This document shows, piece after piece, positions 14,508 through 23,597 of a DNA stretch of 64,000 bases. A program made the position numbers and the translations under genes. How positions within the stretch are numbered: position 1 is the first letter of the stretch; every line of letters starts with the position of its first letter. Below the pieces are notes generated by a model, which was not told the DNA's origin, searched no databases, and worked only from the letters and a program-made list of their open reading frames with translations. Source of the stretch: an uncultured Desulfobacter sp. (GTDB lineage Bacteria > Desulfobacterota > Desulfobacteria > Desulfobacterales > Desulfobacteraceae); assembly GCF_963666675.1 (NCBI RefSeq), contig NZ_OY762929.1:4493501-4557500 (forward strand). The letters are read 5' to 3'.

Positions 14508-16568
14508 ATGGCACGTATACCTGTTAAATCTGCCGGAACACGGTTCATGATCGTGTTTCAATTATCCTTGATTTCCATAATCTGTTTTGCACTGATGCGG
14601 GGGGTGCTGCTGGTTCGCGCCTGGCCCCACGTGGATCGTTTTTCGTCGGTCTGGCTTTACATTTTCGGCCAGGGGTTGATTTATGACATTGCGTTTGTCG
14701 GTTATTTTTACATTCCATTTGTCCTATTCCTTCTTGTACTGCCCAACAGATGGTTAATCAACTCACGCGCCATAAAATATCTGATCCAGGGTGGTGTTTT
14801 TCTGATTCTTTATGGTCTTGGTTTTTCCATGGTGGCTGAATGGTATTTCTGGAGCGAATTCGGGGTGCGGTTCAATTTTATCTCCGTGGACTACCTCGTA
14901 TACAGACGGGAGGTGACCGACAATATTCTGCAATCCTATCCGGTCTTTACCATCTTAGGGATTCTATTAATCCTCACAGGCATCGTGTTTTATTTTCTTC
15001 ACCCTGCAATTTTAAAAAATCTGCGCCGAACGGAAACCTTAAAAAAACGAATGGTCATTGCAGGCACCCTGCTCATGCTGCCCTTGTTGTCATTTTGCCT
15101 GCTTGATCAATCCCGGCGCAATGTTTCCGGCAACAACTATGTCAATGAACTTGCGTCCAACGGTCCTTACCAGCTGTTTGCCGCATTCCGGAATAACCGG
15201 CTGGATTACCGGCAGTTTTATGTCACCGGCAACGATGATGATCTGTCAGCCCGATTAAAAAAAGAGGTAATAACAGAGGACAGGCATCCCCAAAAAGCAG
15301 ACTATGATATTGGCAGATACATCAAGGCACAAGGTCCCGCCAACAAACTCAATGTCATGTTGATAACCGTTGAAAGCTTAAGCGCCAAATATTTAACCCG
15401 GTTCGGACAGCCACAAAATATTTCCCCTTTCATGGACAAGTGGTTTCAACAGGGAATGCTGTTTACCAATTTTTATGCGACGGGTACCCGGACGACCAGG
15501 GGGCTGGAGGCCATTACCCTGTCCATCCCCCCTACCCCAGGCAGATCCATTGTCAAACGACCGGATAACAGCTATATGTACAGCCTTGGAAAAGTATTCA
15601 AGGATTTGGGGTACGACACGGCGTTTCTCTACGGCGGGCGGGGCTTTTTTGATAACATGAACGCCTTTTTTGGAGGGAACGGCTATCGCATCGTGGATGA
15701 GCCCTGTCTGGACAGCCGGGAAATCACATTTAAAAACGCCTGGGGGGTATGCGACGAGGATATCTTCAACCGGGCCATTCGCGAGGCCGACCAGTCATAC
15801 ACGGCACAAAAACCCTTTTTCTTTCATATCATGACCACAAGCAACCACCAGCCGTTTACCTTCCCCGAAGGCAAAATTGATCTGACACCCGGCGAAGGCC
15901 GGGGCGGCAGCGGACGGTCCGGCGGTGTGAAATATACCGATTATGCCCTGGGCCAGTTAATGACACAGGCAAAAAAACAGCCTTGGTTTGATGACACCGT
16001 ATTTATTGTTGTGGCGGATCACTGTGCCGGCAGTGCCGGGAAAGTCGGGCTGCCTGTCAAGAAATACCATATCCCGCTCTTTATCTATTCGCCAAAGCAT
16101 ATCCCGGCAAAAGAGGTGGATGCCCTGGCAAGTCAGATTGATCTGGCCCCCACCCTTCTATCCTTATTGAACATATCCTACGACAGTTTCTTTTTCGGCA
16201 AGGACATATTATCGCCTGATTTTAAAGGCCGTGCCCTGATCGCCAATTACCAGAAACTTGGGCTGCTCACTAACGAAGAGCTTTTGTTTTTGTCTCCGGG
16301 AAAACAAATCAATCGGATGGACCTGGCCCAGGAAGATACAGTGCTTGAAAAGGTATCCAAGGGTTATCCCGGCGTCAAAGATTTAATGGCATATTATCAG
16401 GGTGCGGATTATGTGTTCACCCACCGGCTGAATCGATGGCCGAGAACATTTAAAGATCCGGCACTAAGCAAAGGTCCGTCTATGGACCAAGACATAAAGA
16501 AAACACCCGACCAGAGACGGTTGGCTGGATGTTTGCTGTATTATATTTTATGTTCCGACAGAACTTAA
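14508..16568 (+). CDS. LTA synthase family membrane sulfatase / phosphoglycerol transferase
   Basis: 686 residues. Residues 1-170 hold about five membrane helices, followed by an extracytoplasmic sulfatase-fold domain (about 285-590). Motifs: NVMLITVESLSAKYL (first metal site), FYATGTRTTRGLEAI (catalytic Thr region), FHIMTTSNHQPF and FIVVADHCAGSAGK (second metal site). LTA-synthase relatives in Gram-negatives move phosphoglycerol or phosphoethanolamine onto envelope glycans; the diacylglycerol left over would be a substrate for DgkA encoded upstream. A two-component system follows directly. The C-terminal 100 residues are not typical and of unknown role. Confidence 0.85.
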   Translation: MARIPVKSAGTRFMIVFQLSLISIICFALMRGVLLVRAWPHVDRFSSVWLYIFGQGLIYDIAFVGYFYIPFVLFLLVLPNRWLINSRAIKYLIQGGVFLILYGLGFSMVAEWYFWSEFGVRFNFISVDYLVYRREVTDNILQSYPVFTILGILLILTGIVFYFLHPAILKNLRRTETLKKRMVIAGTLLMLPLLSFCLLDQSRRNVSGNNYVNELASNGPYQLFAAFRNNRLDYRQFYVTGNDDDLSARLKKEVITEDRHPQKADYDIGRYIKAQGPANKLNVMLITVESLSAKYLTRFGQPQNISPFMDKWFQQGMLFTNFYATGTRTTRGLEAITLSIPPTPGRSIVKRPDNSYMYSLGKVFKDLGYDTAFLYGGRGFFDNMNAFFGGNGYRIVDEPCLDSREITFKNAWGVCDEDIFNRAIREADQSYTAQKPFFFHIMTTSNHQPFTFPEGKIDLTPGEGRGGSGRSGGVKYTDYALGQLMTQAKKQPWFDDTVFIVVADHCAGSAGKVGLPVKKYHIPLFIYSPKHIPAKEVDALASQIDLAPTLLSLLNISYDSFFFGKDILSPDFKGRALIANYQKLGLLTNEELLFLSPGKQINRMDLAQEDTVLEKVSKGYPGVKDLMAYYQGADYVFTHRLNRWPRTFKDPALSKGPSMDQDIKKTPDQRRLAGCLLYYILCSDRT

Positions 16569-16660
16569 ATCGCCCCACATCATTTCCAACATAAAATTTG
16601 TCATTTACCCGCTATCCGGTTATTCTCAAACACATAAGACCTCTATGGAAAAATCTTGGC

Positions 16661-17338
16661 ATGCATATATTAATAGTTGACGATAATACAGGGCTGTTGG
16701 ATCAGCTGAAAACAGCCTTAACAAATAAACGGTACATCGTGGATGTTGCCGAAGACGGCGAGCAGGCATTAGACAAGATATTTGACGTTCCCTATGACCT
16801 TATTCTCCTGGATATCATGCTCCCCCGAATGGACGGGTTGAGTGTACTCAAAGAGATCCGTAAAGCCGGAATGGACATGCCTATTCTCATGCTGACCGCA
16901 AGAAGTGATGTTCAGGACAGGGTCAAAGGGCTGGATTACGGCGCGGATGATTACCTTGCAAAACCCTTTTCCATGGCGGAACTCATGGCCCGGATCAGGG
17001 CAATGCTGCGAAGGAAAGGAAACAGAAACCCGATACTTGAAGTGGGCACGGTGAGCCTGGATACGGTGAAACGCATTGTCTTTTCAAATGGCGAACAGAT
17101 CCATTTAACTGCTAAAGAATTCTCGATCCTTGAATTCCTTTTGCACAACAAGGGCAGCGTCGTGTCACGCTTCAATCTTGCCGAGCATATCTGGGGGGAG
17201 GAGTTTGATCCCTTTTCCATGTCCAATTACGTGGATGTCCATATTAAAAATCTTAGAAAAAAACTGACAAATCACGCGGATGAGCCGGTCATAAAAACCA
17301 TCCGGGGCATCGGATTCATCATTGACGAACCGGCATGA
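16661..17338 (+). CDS. OmpR-family response regulator
   Basis: The start was set at 16661 (MHILIVDDNTG), the usual beginning of a receiver domain; a longer frame upstream has only a TTG. The receiver holds the acidic pair DD, phosphoacceptor D51 (LILLDIMLPRMDG), T in LMLTARSD, and K in LAKPF. The C-terminal winged helix (ILEVGTVSLDTVKR ... NYVDVHIKNLRKKL ... TIRGIGFII) is of OmpR/PhoB type. The stop overlaps the kinase start by 4 bp (ATGA), so the pair is translationally coupled. Targets are unknown; the LTA-synthase-like gene just upstream is the obvious candidate. Confidence 0.93.
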   Translation: MHILIVDDNTGLLDQLKTALTNKRYIVDVAEDGEQALDKIFDVPYDLILLDIMLPRMDGLSVLKEIRKAGMDMPILMLTARSDVQDRVKGLDYGADDYLAKPFSMAELMARIRAMLRRKGNRNPILEVGTVSLDTVKRIVFSNGEQIHLTAKEFSILEFLLHNKGSVVSRFNLAEHIWGEEFDPFSMSNYVDVHIKNLRKKLTNHADEPVIKTIRGIGFIIDEPA

Positions 17339-18726
17339 AGATCCGAAAAAAAATAACCATCTGGATTTCCGGAGCGGCCCTATTTTCCACCCTGGCGTTT
17401 TCATCTGTCATCTTTTTTCAACTCACCCAGGAACCGTTCAAGCTGATCGACAAGGAGCTTTTGCATATGGCAACGGTCCTGGCCCAAAGGATCGAAGAAA
17501 ATACCAATGGGCAAAAGAATGTAAACCTGAACGATATGCCGTATGATCCCGACGACTACTGGATTCTGGCCGTAGATGGTCGAAAAAAGGTGCATTACCG
17601 GTCAAAACTGACAGAATATACCGAGTTGTCCATCCCACCCGGTAAAACAAATTTTCTCACCGAAAAACATATCCCAAGATCCCGTATCTGGTTGAAACAG
17701 GATCGAGACGATGACGTCATGTTCAGGGTAATGGTCGTCTCCAAAAAGATAAACGGCCGCATTTTTGAAATCCGCATTGCAAAACCCATTGAAGACTATG
17801 AGGAAGAGTTAATCCGGTTAGGCATTACCCTTGGGGGCAGTCTTTTTCTTTGTGCCGTGGGTATTTTTATTCTGAGCTATATGCTGGCAGGCAGAATATT
17901 AAGGCCGATTTCAGCCATCATACATCAATCCAGGGAGATCAGTGACAAATCATTGGACAAACGGATTCCCCTGGGCAAGACCAAGGATGAACTTTATGAA
18001 TTATCTGTGGCATTAAATAAGATGTTCGACAGAATCCAACACTCGTTTCTGCGCCAAAAAGAATTCATCGGCAATGCATCCCACGAGTTAAAAAGCCCCA
18101 TCACCCTTTTGATGCTGGCCCAGGAGGAGATGCTGATCAATGAACATTTGTCTTTGCCGGCACAGGAGAACCTGATCAAACAACTTGAAACAAGCCGCCG
18201 CATGAGCCATCTGGTTAAAAATCTGTTGGACCTGTCCAGGATGGAACAGCAAGATCAATTGCACACTCAAAAAATAGACTTATCCGAACTGCTCAACAGG
18301 GTGTTTGATGATTATGCGGATGTGCTGGCCGAAAAACAGATTCAAGTCGAAAAGAAGATTGACGTCCCCTGTCTGATAATGGGTGATCCGGAAAAATTAT
18401 TTCGCCTTTTTGTTAATCTCATCGACAATGCCATTCGATACAACCTGTCTGAAAAGGGTGTTATTAAAATCAATCTGGCTCAATCCCGTACCGTGGCCCG
18501 CATTGAAATTCTCAACACAGGCGCTAAAATTCCCGACCCGGATCTTCCCCGTCTGTTTGAGCAATTCTATCGTGTTGAAAAATCAAGATCCCAGGCATTA
18601 GGCGGTTCAGGGCTTGGGCTTGCGATTGCCCGAAAGATCATCAGCCTGCATCACGGGACGATCATTATTCGCAACGCCCGGGGCCGCATGATCCAAACTT
18701 TGGTTGAGCTGCCTTTTGGATTTTAA
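17335..18726 (+). CDS. Sensor histidine kinase (HAMP, HisKA, HATPase)
   Basis: 463 residues. A first membrane helix (about 8-30), a periplasmic sensor region of about 130 residues without a recognised fold, a second helix (about 163-186), HAMP, then HisKA with H250 in FIGNASHELKSP. The ATPase domain shows the N box LFVNLIDNAIRYN, G1 (IPDPDLPRLFEQFYRVE) and G2 (GGSGLGLAIARKI). It phosphorylates the regulator encoded 4 bp upstream. Its stop overlaps the tail of the convergent methyltransferase gene by 4 bp. Confidence 0.93.
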   Translation: MKIRKKITIWISGAALFSTLAFSSVIFFQLTQEPFKLIDKELLHMATVLAQRIEENTNGQKNVNLNDMPYDPDDYWILAVDGRKKVHYRSKLTEYTELSIPPGKTNFLTEKHIPRSRIWLKQDRDDDVMFRVMVVSKKINGRIFEIRIAKPIEDYEEELIRLGITLGGSLFLCAVGIFILSYMLAGRILRPISAIIHQSREISDKSLDKRIPLGKTKDELYELSVALNKMFDRIQHSFLRQKEFIGNASHELKSPITLLMLAQEEMLINEHLSLPAQENLIKQLETSRRMSHLVKNLLDLSRMEQQDQLHTQKIDLSELLNRVFDDYADVLAEKQIQVEKKIDVPCLIMGDPEKLFRLFVNLIDNAIRYNLSEKGVIKINLAQSRTVARIEILNTGAKIPDPDLPRLFEQFYRVEKSRSQALGGSGLGLAIARKIISLHHGTIIIRNARGRMIQTLVELPFGF

Positions 18727-19331
18727 TAAACGGTCCATAAAGCATCAATCATTCCGGCTTTCCTAAACCCCTCTATAACTTCAAGAATCCCCACGCTCCA
18801 GACAAACCACAGCGCACTGAATATATGAATCCGGTAAACACCGGGATTGACCTGATAGGTTTGGGGCTCTTCAAATATTGTAATGTTCGGAAAAAATGCA
18901 GGAACACTGCGGGTGTAGCGTTCAAACACAGATCCGAAAAGCGACTGAAGCCTTTTTTCTTCGCTTTTTATTACAAAGGGATAATAGCATCCGAACAAAA
19001 GGATAAAAATCACGGGGAAAATAAGTGTTTCGGTACAAAAACCGATCCCCAGCGCACCGAGCATACTGAAAAAATAGAGCGGATTTCTACATATGGAATA
19101 GGGTCCTTTGGTAATCAATTGTTGATCCTTATACCCGGCAATATAAAGAGAACACCACATCCGGCCCAATGACGCGATGCCAACCAGGACGATACCGATA
19201 AACAGCAAAATAAAACCGAACATGTCACTGCCTGTTTCCCAGTGGCTTTTGGTGGTAAAAATAAAAAATACAACAAGAACAGCTGCAATCCGTGAGATCA
19301 AAATCCTGTAATGTTCAATATACGACAGCAT
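18723..19331 (-). CDS. Isoprenylcysteine carboxyl methyltransferase (Ste14/ICMT-like) membrane protein
   Basis: 202 residues with four to five membrane helices. The C-terminal half has the ICMT/PEMT signature: LITKGPYSICRNPLYFFSM, then a helix pair, then KSEEKRLQSLFGSVFERYTRSVPAFFP (E and R of the SAM-binding region). Bacterial members methylate unknown small or lipid substrates with SAM. The gene is convergent with the histidine kinase gene, with stops overlapping. No prenylated protein is expected, so the substrate is open. Confidence 0.8.
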   Translation of the reverse strand: MLSYIEHYRILISRIAAVLVVFFIFTTKSHWETGSDMFGFILLFIGIVLVGIASLGRMWCSLYIAGYKDQQLITKGPYSICRNPLYFFSMLGALGIGFCTETLIFPVIFILLFGCYYPFVIKSEEKRLQSLFGSVFERYTRSVPAFFPNITIFEEPQTYQVNPGVYRIHIFSALWFVWSVGILEVIEGFRKAGMIDALWTVY

Positions 19332-19472
19332 GTTTAAATTTAATCCTTATCCATTCATATAATTTTTTTTATGCGTCGTTTTAACGCGTTTGGTGTTGGA
19401 TTTTAAATCAAAGAGCATGAAGAAATGATGAAGGGGGGGGTAAGGCAGGCAAAAAAAATCGGGCGACATTTT

Positions 19473-19751
19473 TATATGAAAGAGCTCAGTAAGTTACTGA
19501 GTTCTTTCAACCTTCGTTGTGGGCTGTCCTTCGTGCTGATATGTCAGGTCAGCCCATGGCTGTTATATGAAAGAGTTCAATAAGCTATTGCGTTCTTTCA
19601 ATTTTCGTTGTGGGCCAAAGCCTGGCAGATGATATGTCTGGCTCGGCCCATGGCCGTTATATGAAAGAGTTCAATAAGCTATTGCGTTCTTTCAATTTTC
19701 GTTGTGGGCCGAAGCCTGGCAGATGATATGTCTGGCTCGGCCCATGGCCGT
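19473..19751 (+). repeat. Three tandem family 1 repeats
   Basis: Units at 19473-19563 (91 bp), 19564-19657 (94 bp) and 19658-19751 (94 bp), each running from TATATGAAAGAG to GGCCGTTA. Units 2 and 3 are almost identical; unit 1 differs in the second hairpin (GGGCTGTCC ... GGTCAGCCC in place of GGGCCRAAG ... GCTCGGCCC, R being A or G), and the outermost changes keep the pairing. Confidence 0.92.
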
Positions 19752-19786
19752 TATATGGAAACAGCATTGGTATGCCCCCCAAAAAA

Positions 19787-19824
19787 GTCCGCCTGTTCGT
19801 CCCCTGGGGGACGAACAGGCGGAC
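19787..19824. other. Perfect 18-bp inverted repeat with a 2-base loop
   Basis: GTCCGCCTGTTCGTCCCC - TG - GGGGACGAACAGGCGGAC. It can form a near-perfect cruciform or RNA hairpin. No T run follows and the nearest gene is far, so it is not an obvious terminator. It lies 35 bp after the tandem repeats. The rest of 19825-20025 shows nothing beyond a small CAGGTTCA direct repeat. Confidence 0.75.
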
Positions 19825-20025
19825 AGGATAATTTAGCGGATTCAGAATCAGGTTCAGTATAAGAGCATCAGGTCCAGGTTCAACAATTATCCTAAAATTT
19901 ACCGCTTCTATATTACCGAAATATATTCAAGTCAATAAAAAATATGCAAATAATCCAAACCAAACAATCCGATTTTTATGCAATTCTTTCCAGGCGGCTG
20001 ATATCAGGGTTAATCCACATATTTT

Positions 20026-20387
20026 TTAACGAATAAAATTCATCTTTTGGCGGGGCTCAAGCGCCGGATAGGGAACCTGGTCTTTTGACTTGTCAATACA
20101 GGTCAGCAGCCATGCCATGTTGCGGCCCAGAATTTTCATGGTTTGCAGGCCCTCAGCGTCAAGCTGTGCCTCTTCGGCCTTATTGCCGTGAATGCCGTTC
20201 CAATAGTGTGAGGAGACAATGGGCATCCGGGCAAAGGTGCAGCCCATGCACCCTTTGATGCCTTTTTTTCCGATATGCAGTATCTGACTTTCAATGCCGT
20301 TTTATCAAGTTCCTTTGCCACTTCGCTGAGCGCTGTATAGGTACAGCCCTCCTTATGGGGGCTGCCGTTTATCATCAATACATTCAT
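20026..20387 (-). pseudogene. NADPH-dependent FMN reductase / flavodoxin-fold gene, internally deleted and frameshifted
   Basis: From the ATG at 20387 the frame reads MNVLMINGSPHKEGCTYTAL, the FMN-binding start of this family, then runs out of frame after about 40 residues. A second frame gives TFARMPIVSSHYWNGIHGN and EGLQTMKILGRNMAWLLTC to the end NFIR. Those are the family's N- and C-terminal parts; the middle (roughly 80 residues) is missing and the halves are in different frames. It is a decayed iron-sulfur flavoprotein or NADPH:FMN oxidoreductase. Confidence 0.8.
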
Positions 20388-20411
20388 TCAACGACCAGGG
20401 CAAACGCATTA

Positions 20412-20540
20412 AAATTTTGGGGCTTGATCATAAGATCGGCCACCTTCTGTAGGGGCAATCCCCTGTGGTTGCCCCCCGTTAGGGCAGGCACAGGGACCAG
20501 CCCCTACAATGGCCGACGGTAGAACCAAGCCCAAATTTTG
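20412..20540 (+). mobile_element. Family 2 MITE-like element with 8-bp target duplication AAATTTTG
   Basis: The element occupies 20420-20532 (113 bp), starting GGGCTTGATCATAAGATCG and ending GGTAGAACCAAGCCC (terminal inverted repeat GGGCTTGRT). It is flanked by the direct repeat AAATTTTG at 20412-20419 and 20533-20540. It codes for nothing and has an inner inverted pair GTAGGGGC ... GCCCCTAC. Confidence 0.88.
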
Positions 20541-20599
20541 ATTGCAATCCGTAGGTTGAATTGAGGCGCGAAACCCAATACCTATTCGAATTTAGAAAG

Positions 20600-20830
20600 A
20601 AATGTGTGCGGGTCTCAGAACCTACTTAACCTGCTTCAGTGCGCAGCACTGAAACTCTGTGCTCTCTGTGTCCTCTGTGGTAGAAGAAGCGAGCGTAGCT
20701 CGCGAATCTTACAAACCAGGAGATTTGAGAAAAAACATTCAATCCCTTCGGGATTTCTTGTTCTTAAACCACAGAGGACACCGAGGTGTGGCTTGCGCCA
20801 AACTTCACAGAGAATTGCCTTGATAAATGG
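20600..20830. repeat. Inverted-repeat region with CTCTGTG/CACAGAG arms
   Basis: CTCTGTGTCCTCTGTGGT (20664-20681) is mirrored by ACCACAGAGGACACCGAGG (from 20768) and CTTCACAGAG. Between them sit small hairpins GCGAGC-GTA-GCTCGC (20689-20703) and AATCCC-TTC-GGGATT. No coding signal; open frames here are chance. I see no gene in 20541-21101. Confidence 0.6.
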
Positions 20831-21101
20831 AATATGTTCAAGTCATGAAAGTACTCAGGGTTAATAAAATTTAAGTGCGTTTACCCTGATTGAACGACTC
20901 CTTTTATGTTTTTATACTGCCAAAGATGGTAAAATATCTTATTTTTTTTATGGATACCACCCCCAAAAAAGCCAAAATTATATGCAAAATACTTATTTTT
21001 TAGAAGCAAAAAAATTTCTTAAGGCAAATAGATCAAAACGCCCAAGAAGGCCCCCCTGCGAACAATATATATGTTTCAGGCGGCCCAAAGGATAACAGAT
21101 T

Positions 21102-21869
21102 ATGCTCAGCATCATGTCACCCGCCAAGACCATGGATCTGAATTGCAGATCCGTTCTTTTACAAACCCAGCCCCATTTCATGACCGAAGCCCGGGAACTT
21201 TGCGCTCGGCTGAAAAAATTATCACCGGGGGATCTTGAAGACCTGATGAAAATCAGCCCCAAGTTGGCGGCCTTGACCCACAAACGGTTCCAGACGTTTT
21301 CCGGCATCGCTGTAAACGACGGTTCCCGCCAGGCCCTTCTGGTATATAAGGGAGATGCGTTTCAGGCGCTTGATATTGACCACTACCAGGATCAGGATTT
21401 TGAATTTGCCCAAAAACATATCCGGATTTTGTCAGGTCTTTACGGTCTTTTGCGCCCCCTGGACCTGATTGAACCCCATCGACTGGAAATAGCCACCCGG
21501 CTGTCGGGTCCCTGGGGAAGAAATCTATATCAATTCTGGGCAGAACGAATCACCCAAAGACTCAATGCGGCACTCGAAGGATCAAAGGGCGCACCTGTCC
21601 TTATCAACCTGGCCTCCAATGAGTATTTTAAAGCCGTTCAGCACAAACACCTGAACGCAAAGATTCTCACCATCCAGTTCAAGGAAAAAAAAGGAAACGG
21701 TTTTAAGGTCGTTGCCATACATGCCAAAAGGGCACGGGGACTTATGGCAGATTTTATCATCCGGGAAAAAATAGATGATCCAGAAGCCGTAAAGGAATTT
21801 TCCGGCAATGGATATGCATTTAATCCGGAGCTGTCTACGTCGGAAACCTGGGTATTTTCCCGGGAATAA
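21102..21869 (+). CDS. yaaA: Peroxide stress protein YaaA (DUF328)
   Basis: 255 residues, full length. The start MLSIMSPAKTMDL matches the family's conserved MLIVLSPAKTLD opening, and AAAGGA precedes it. Further motifs: ALLVYKGDAFQALDIDHYQDQDF, ILSGLYGLLRPLDLIEPHRLEI, LINLASNEYFKAV, and the positive HAKRARGLMADFII stretch. In E. coli YaaA lowers free iron and protects DNA during peroxide stress (established). It stands alone here between repeat-rich regions. Confidence 0.93.
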   Translation: MLSIMSPAKTMDLNCRSVLLQTQPHFMTEARELCARLKKLSPGDLEDLMKISPKLAALTHKRFQTFSGIAVNDGSRQALLVYKGDAFQALDIDHYQDQDFEFAQKHIRILSGLYGLLRPLDLIEPHRLEIATRLSGPWGRNLYQFWAERITQRLNAALEGSKGAPVLINLASNEYFKAVQHKHLNAKILTIQFKEKKGNGFKVVAIHAKRARGLMADFIIREKIDDPEAVKEFSGNGYAFNPELSTSETWVFSRE

Positions 21870-21950
21870 ATAGACGGGAATTGACCTTTAAAAACCCTGC
21901 ACTATCTTTAAATATGAATTGATTGATTACTTGAGAAGGAGGTAGCTGAT

Positions 21951-22178
21951 ATGGGAAAAAAGCGTAACGCCTGTAAAGCATGTAAAAATAAAAAAGCACA
22001 TTTGCGCGAATCATCTGGTGCATCAAAGGCTTTTGTATGTAAAAAATGCGGTGCATCCACAAAAAAAGCCAAGCTGCTCTGCAAACCTGTTAAACATAAA
22101 TTGACCCATTCATGTGAAAAATGCAACCGACTTTCAGACAGACCCAAGCAGTTGTGCAAACCTAAAGCTATAGTATGA
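21951..22178 (+). CDS. Small double zinc-ribbon protein
   Basis: 75 residues, very basic, with a strong AAGGAGG ribosome site 10 bp upstream. The Cys pattern is CKAC (residues 8-11), CKKC (30-33), a single Cys in LLCKP, CEKC and a final LCKP: about two zinc ribbons built from repeated CxxC pairs, with the pattern KKAKLLCKPVK echoed by DRPKQLCKPKA, suggesting an internal duplication. It could bind nucleic acid or act as an adaptor. I do not recognise a named family. Confidence 0.72.
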   Translation: MGKKRNACKACKNKKAHLRESSGASKAFVCKKCGASTKKAKLLCKPVKHKLTHSCEKCNRLSDRPKQLCKPKAIV

Positions 22179-22220
22179 CATCTATTGTAACGATACATAC
22201 ATAGCATCGATATCTCGATG

Positions 22221-23588
22221 TTAATCCCGGACCGGTGATATTGCACCTTTATTATAATATTCCTGCATCACCGGTTCAGGTACCATACCGCCACCTGTGG
22301 CCCAGACGATGTGGGTGGCATCGGACATCTTTTCAGCTAGTCCCTTTCTATGAAGATAACGTTTGCCTTCCGGCGAATTTAGCAGCCCCGCAGGACCTGA
22401 TAATCCAGCGACAGCAGAGGGCTCAAGAAAAATGGATTCCTGGTCCGCCATGGTATGCAAAAGGCGGTACAGGGTGTTATCCGAAACCGTATAAACCCCG
22501 CTGATCAACGGCCCAAGGGTTTTGCCGACAAGGCCCGAGGGACGGCCCACGGCCAACCCGTCCGCATCCGTGATATTGGACAATCCGAAATCCCGCACAC
22601 TGACCTTGTCATGAAGTCCCGTCATGAGCCCGATGAGCATACAGGGTGACGCGGTGGGTTCGGCAAAAAAACAGTGGACATGATCACCAAAAACAAGCTT
22701 GAGCCCCAAGGTTATCCCGCCGGGCGCACCGCCCACCCCGCAGGGTAGGTAAACAAACAGAGGGTGTGCCTGGTCCACCACCCGCCCCGAAGCATCAAAC
22801 TGTTCTTTAAGGCGGCCGGCGGCCACGGCATACCCCAACAGCAAAGCCAAAGAATTTTCATCATCTATAAAATGCATCCTGGGGTCCAGGCTTGCCTGCT
22901 TGCGCCCCGCAGCCACAGCCCGGCTGTAATCGGTTTCATACTCAACCACCGTAACACCGCACCGCCTTAAGCGCTCTTTTTTCCAAAGAGCGGCATCGGC
23001 GGACATATGCACAACCACCTTAAACCCGAGCGCCGCCCCCATGATGCCGATACTCAAGCCCAGATTGCCTGTGGAGCCGACAGCAATGCCGTAATTGGAA
23101 AAAAACCGTTTAAATTTATCCGAGGCAAGAATTGAATAGTCATCGTCCAAGTCAAGCAGCCCCTTGTCCACCGCCAGGGTCTCGGCGGTTTTCAACACCT
23201 CATAGATCCCGCCCCTGGCCTTGATGGAACCGGACACGGCAAGCAGATTGTCGCATTTAAGCAAAAGAGTACCGCAAACAGGAAATCTGTCCTGCAAACT
23301 GAGTTTTTCCTTCATGCCGGCAATTGCCCTCAGTGGTGATTCAATAATGCCCTTATCCCCACGGGTCAAGGGGAACACCTTTTCAATAAAGGGGGCAAAC
23401 CGTTCCAGTCTTGCTTGCGCACCGGCCACATCTTCGTATGACAAGGCAATGGATTTAAAGGCAGTGCCTGCAGATTGATACCCCGGATTTGTCCAGAACA
23501 CCTCCTGGCCTGCCATAATCTCTTTGATCAAAGGAAGTGCCTTGTGCCATTGTTCAATTGTTTTTCCTGCAATACGTTCAGCGTTCAT
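22221..23588 (-). CDS. dsdA: D-serine ammonia-lyase (dehydratase)
   Basis: 455 residues, the usual length. The PLP lysine is K123 in SGSIKARGGIYEV; the phosphate loop is GSTGNLGLSIG; later motifs are VYLPCGVGGAPGGITLGLK and HIVWATGGGMVPE. It converts D-serine to pyruvate and ammonia. A D-glutamate route may be encoded at 1-1790, so this region could serve more than one D-amino acid. A family 1 repeat begins only 10 bp upstream of the start codon and no clear ribosome site is seen, so expression may depend on the repeat. A decayed copy lies at 25684-25985. Confidence 0.92.
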   Translation of the reverse strand: MNAERIAGKTIEQWHKALPLIKEIMAGQEVFWTNPGYQSAGTAFKSIALSYEDVAGAQARLERFAPFIEKVFPLTRGDKGIIESPLRAIAGMKEKLSLQDRFPVCGTLLLKCDNLLAVSGSIKARGGIYEVLKTAETLAVDKGLLDLDDDYSILASDKFKRFFSNYGIAVGSTGNLGLSIGIMGAALGFKVVVHMSADAALWKKERLRRCGVTVVEYETDYSRAVAAGRKQASLDPRMHFIDDENSLALLLGYAVAAGRLKEQFDASGRVVDQAHPLFVYLPCGVGGAPGGITLGLKLVFGDHVHCFFAEPTASPCMLIGLMTGLHDKVSVRDFGLSNITDADGLAVGRPSGLVGKTLGPLISGVYTVSDNTLYRLLHTMADQESIFLEPSAVAGLSGPAGLLNSPEGKRYLHRKGLAEKMSDATHIVWATGGGMVPEPVMQEYYNKGAISPVRD

Positions 23589-23597
23589 AATTTTAAA

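Noticed and set aside
19473..19751. CRISPR array
   Set aside because: The three 91-94-bp units abut each other without unique spacers, and no cas gene is in the window.
20604..20864. Open frame of 86 codons in the CTCTGTG repeat region
   Set aside because: It runs through inverted repeats and has odd composition (Cys/Leu-rich from repeat sequence).
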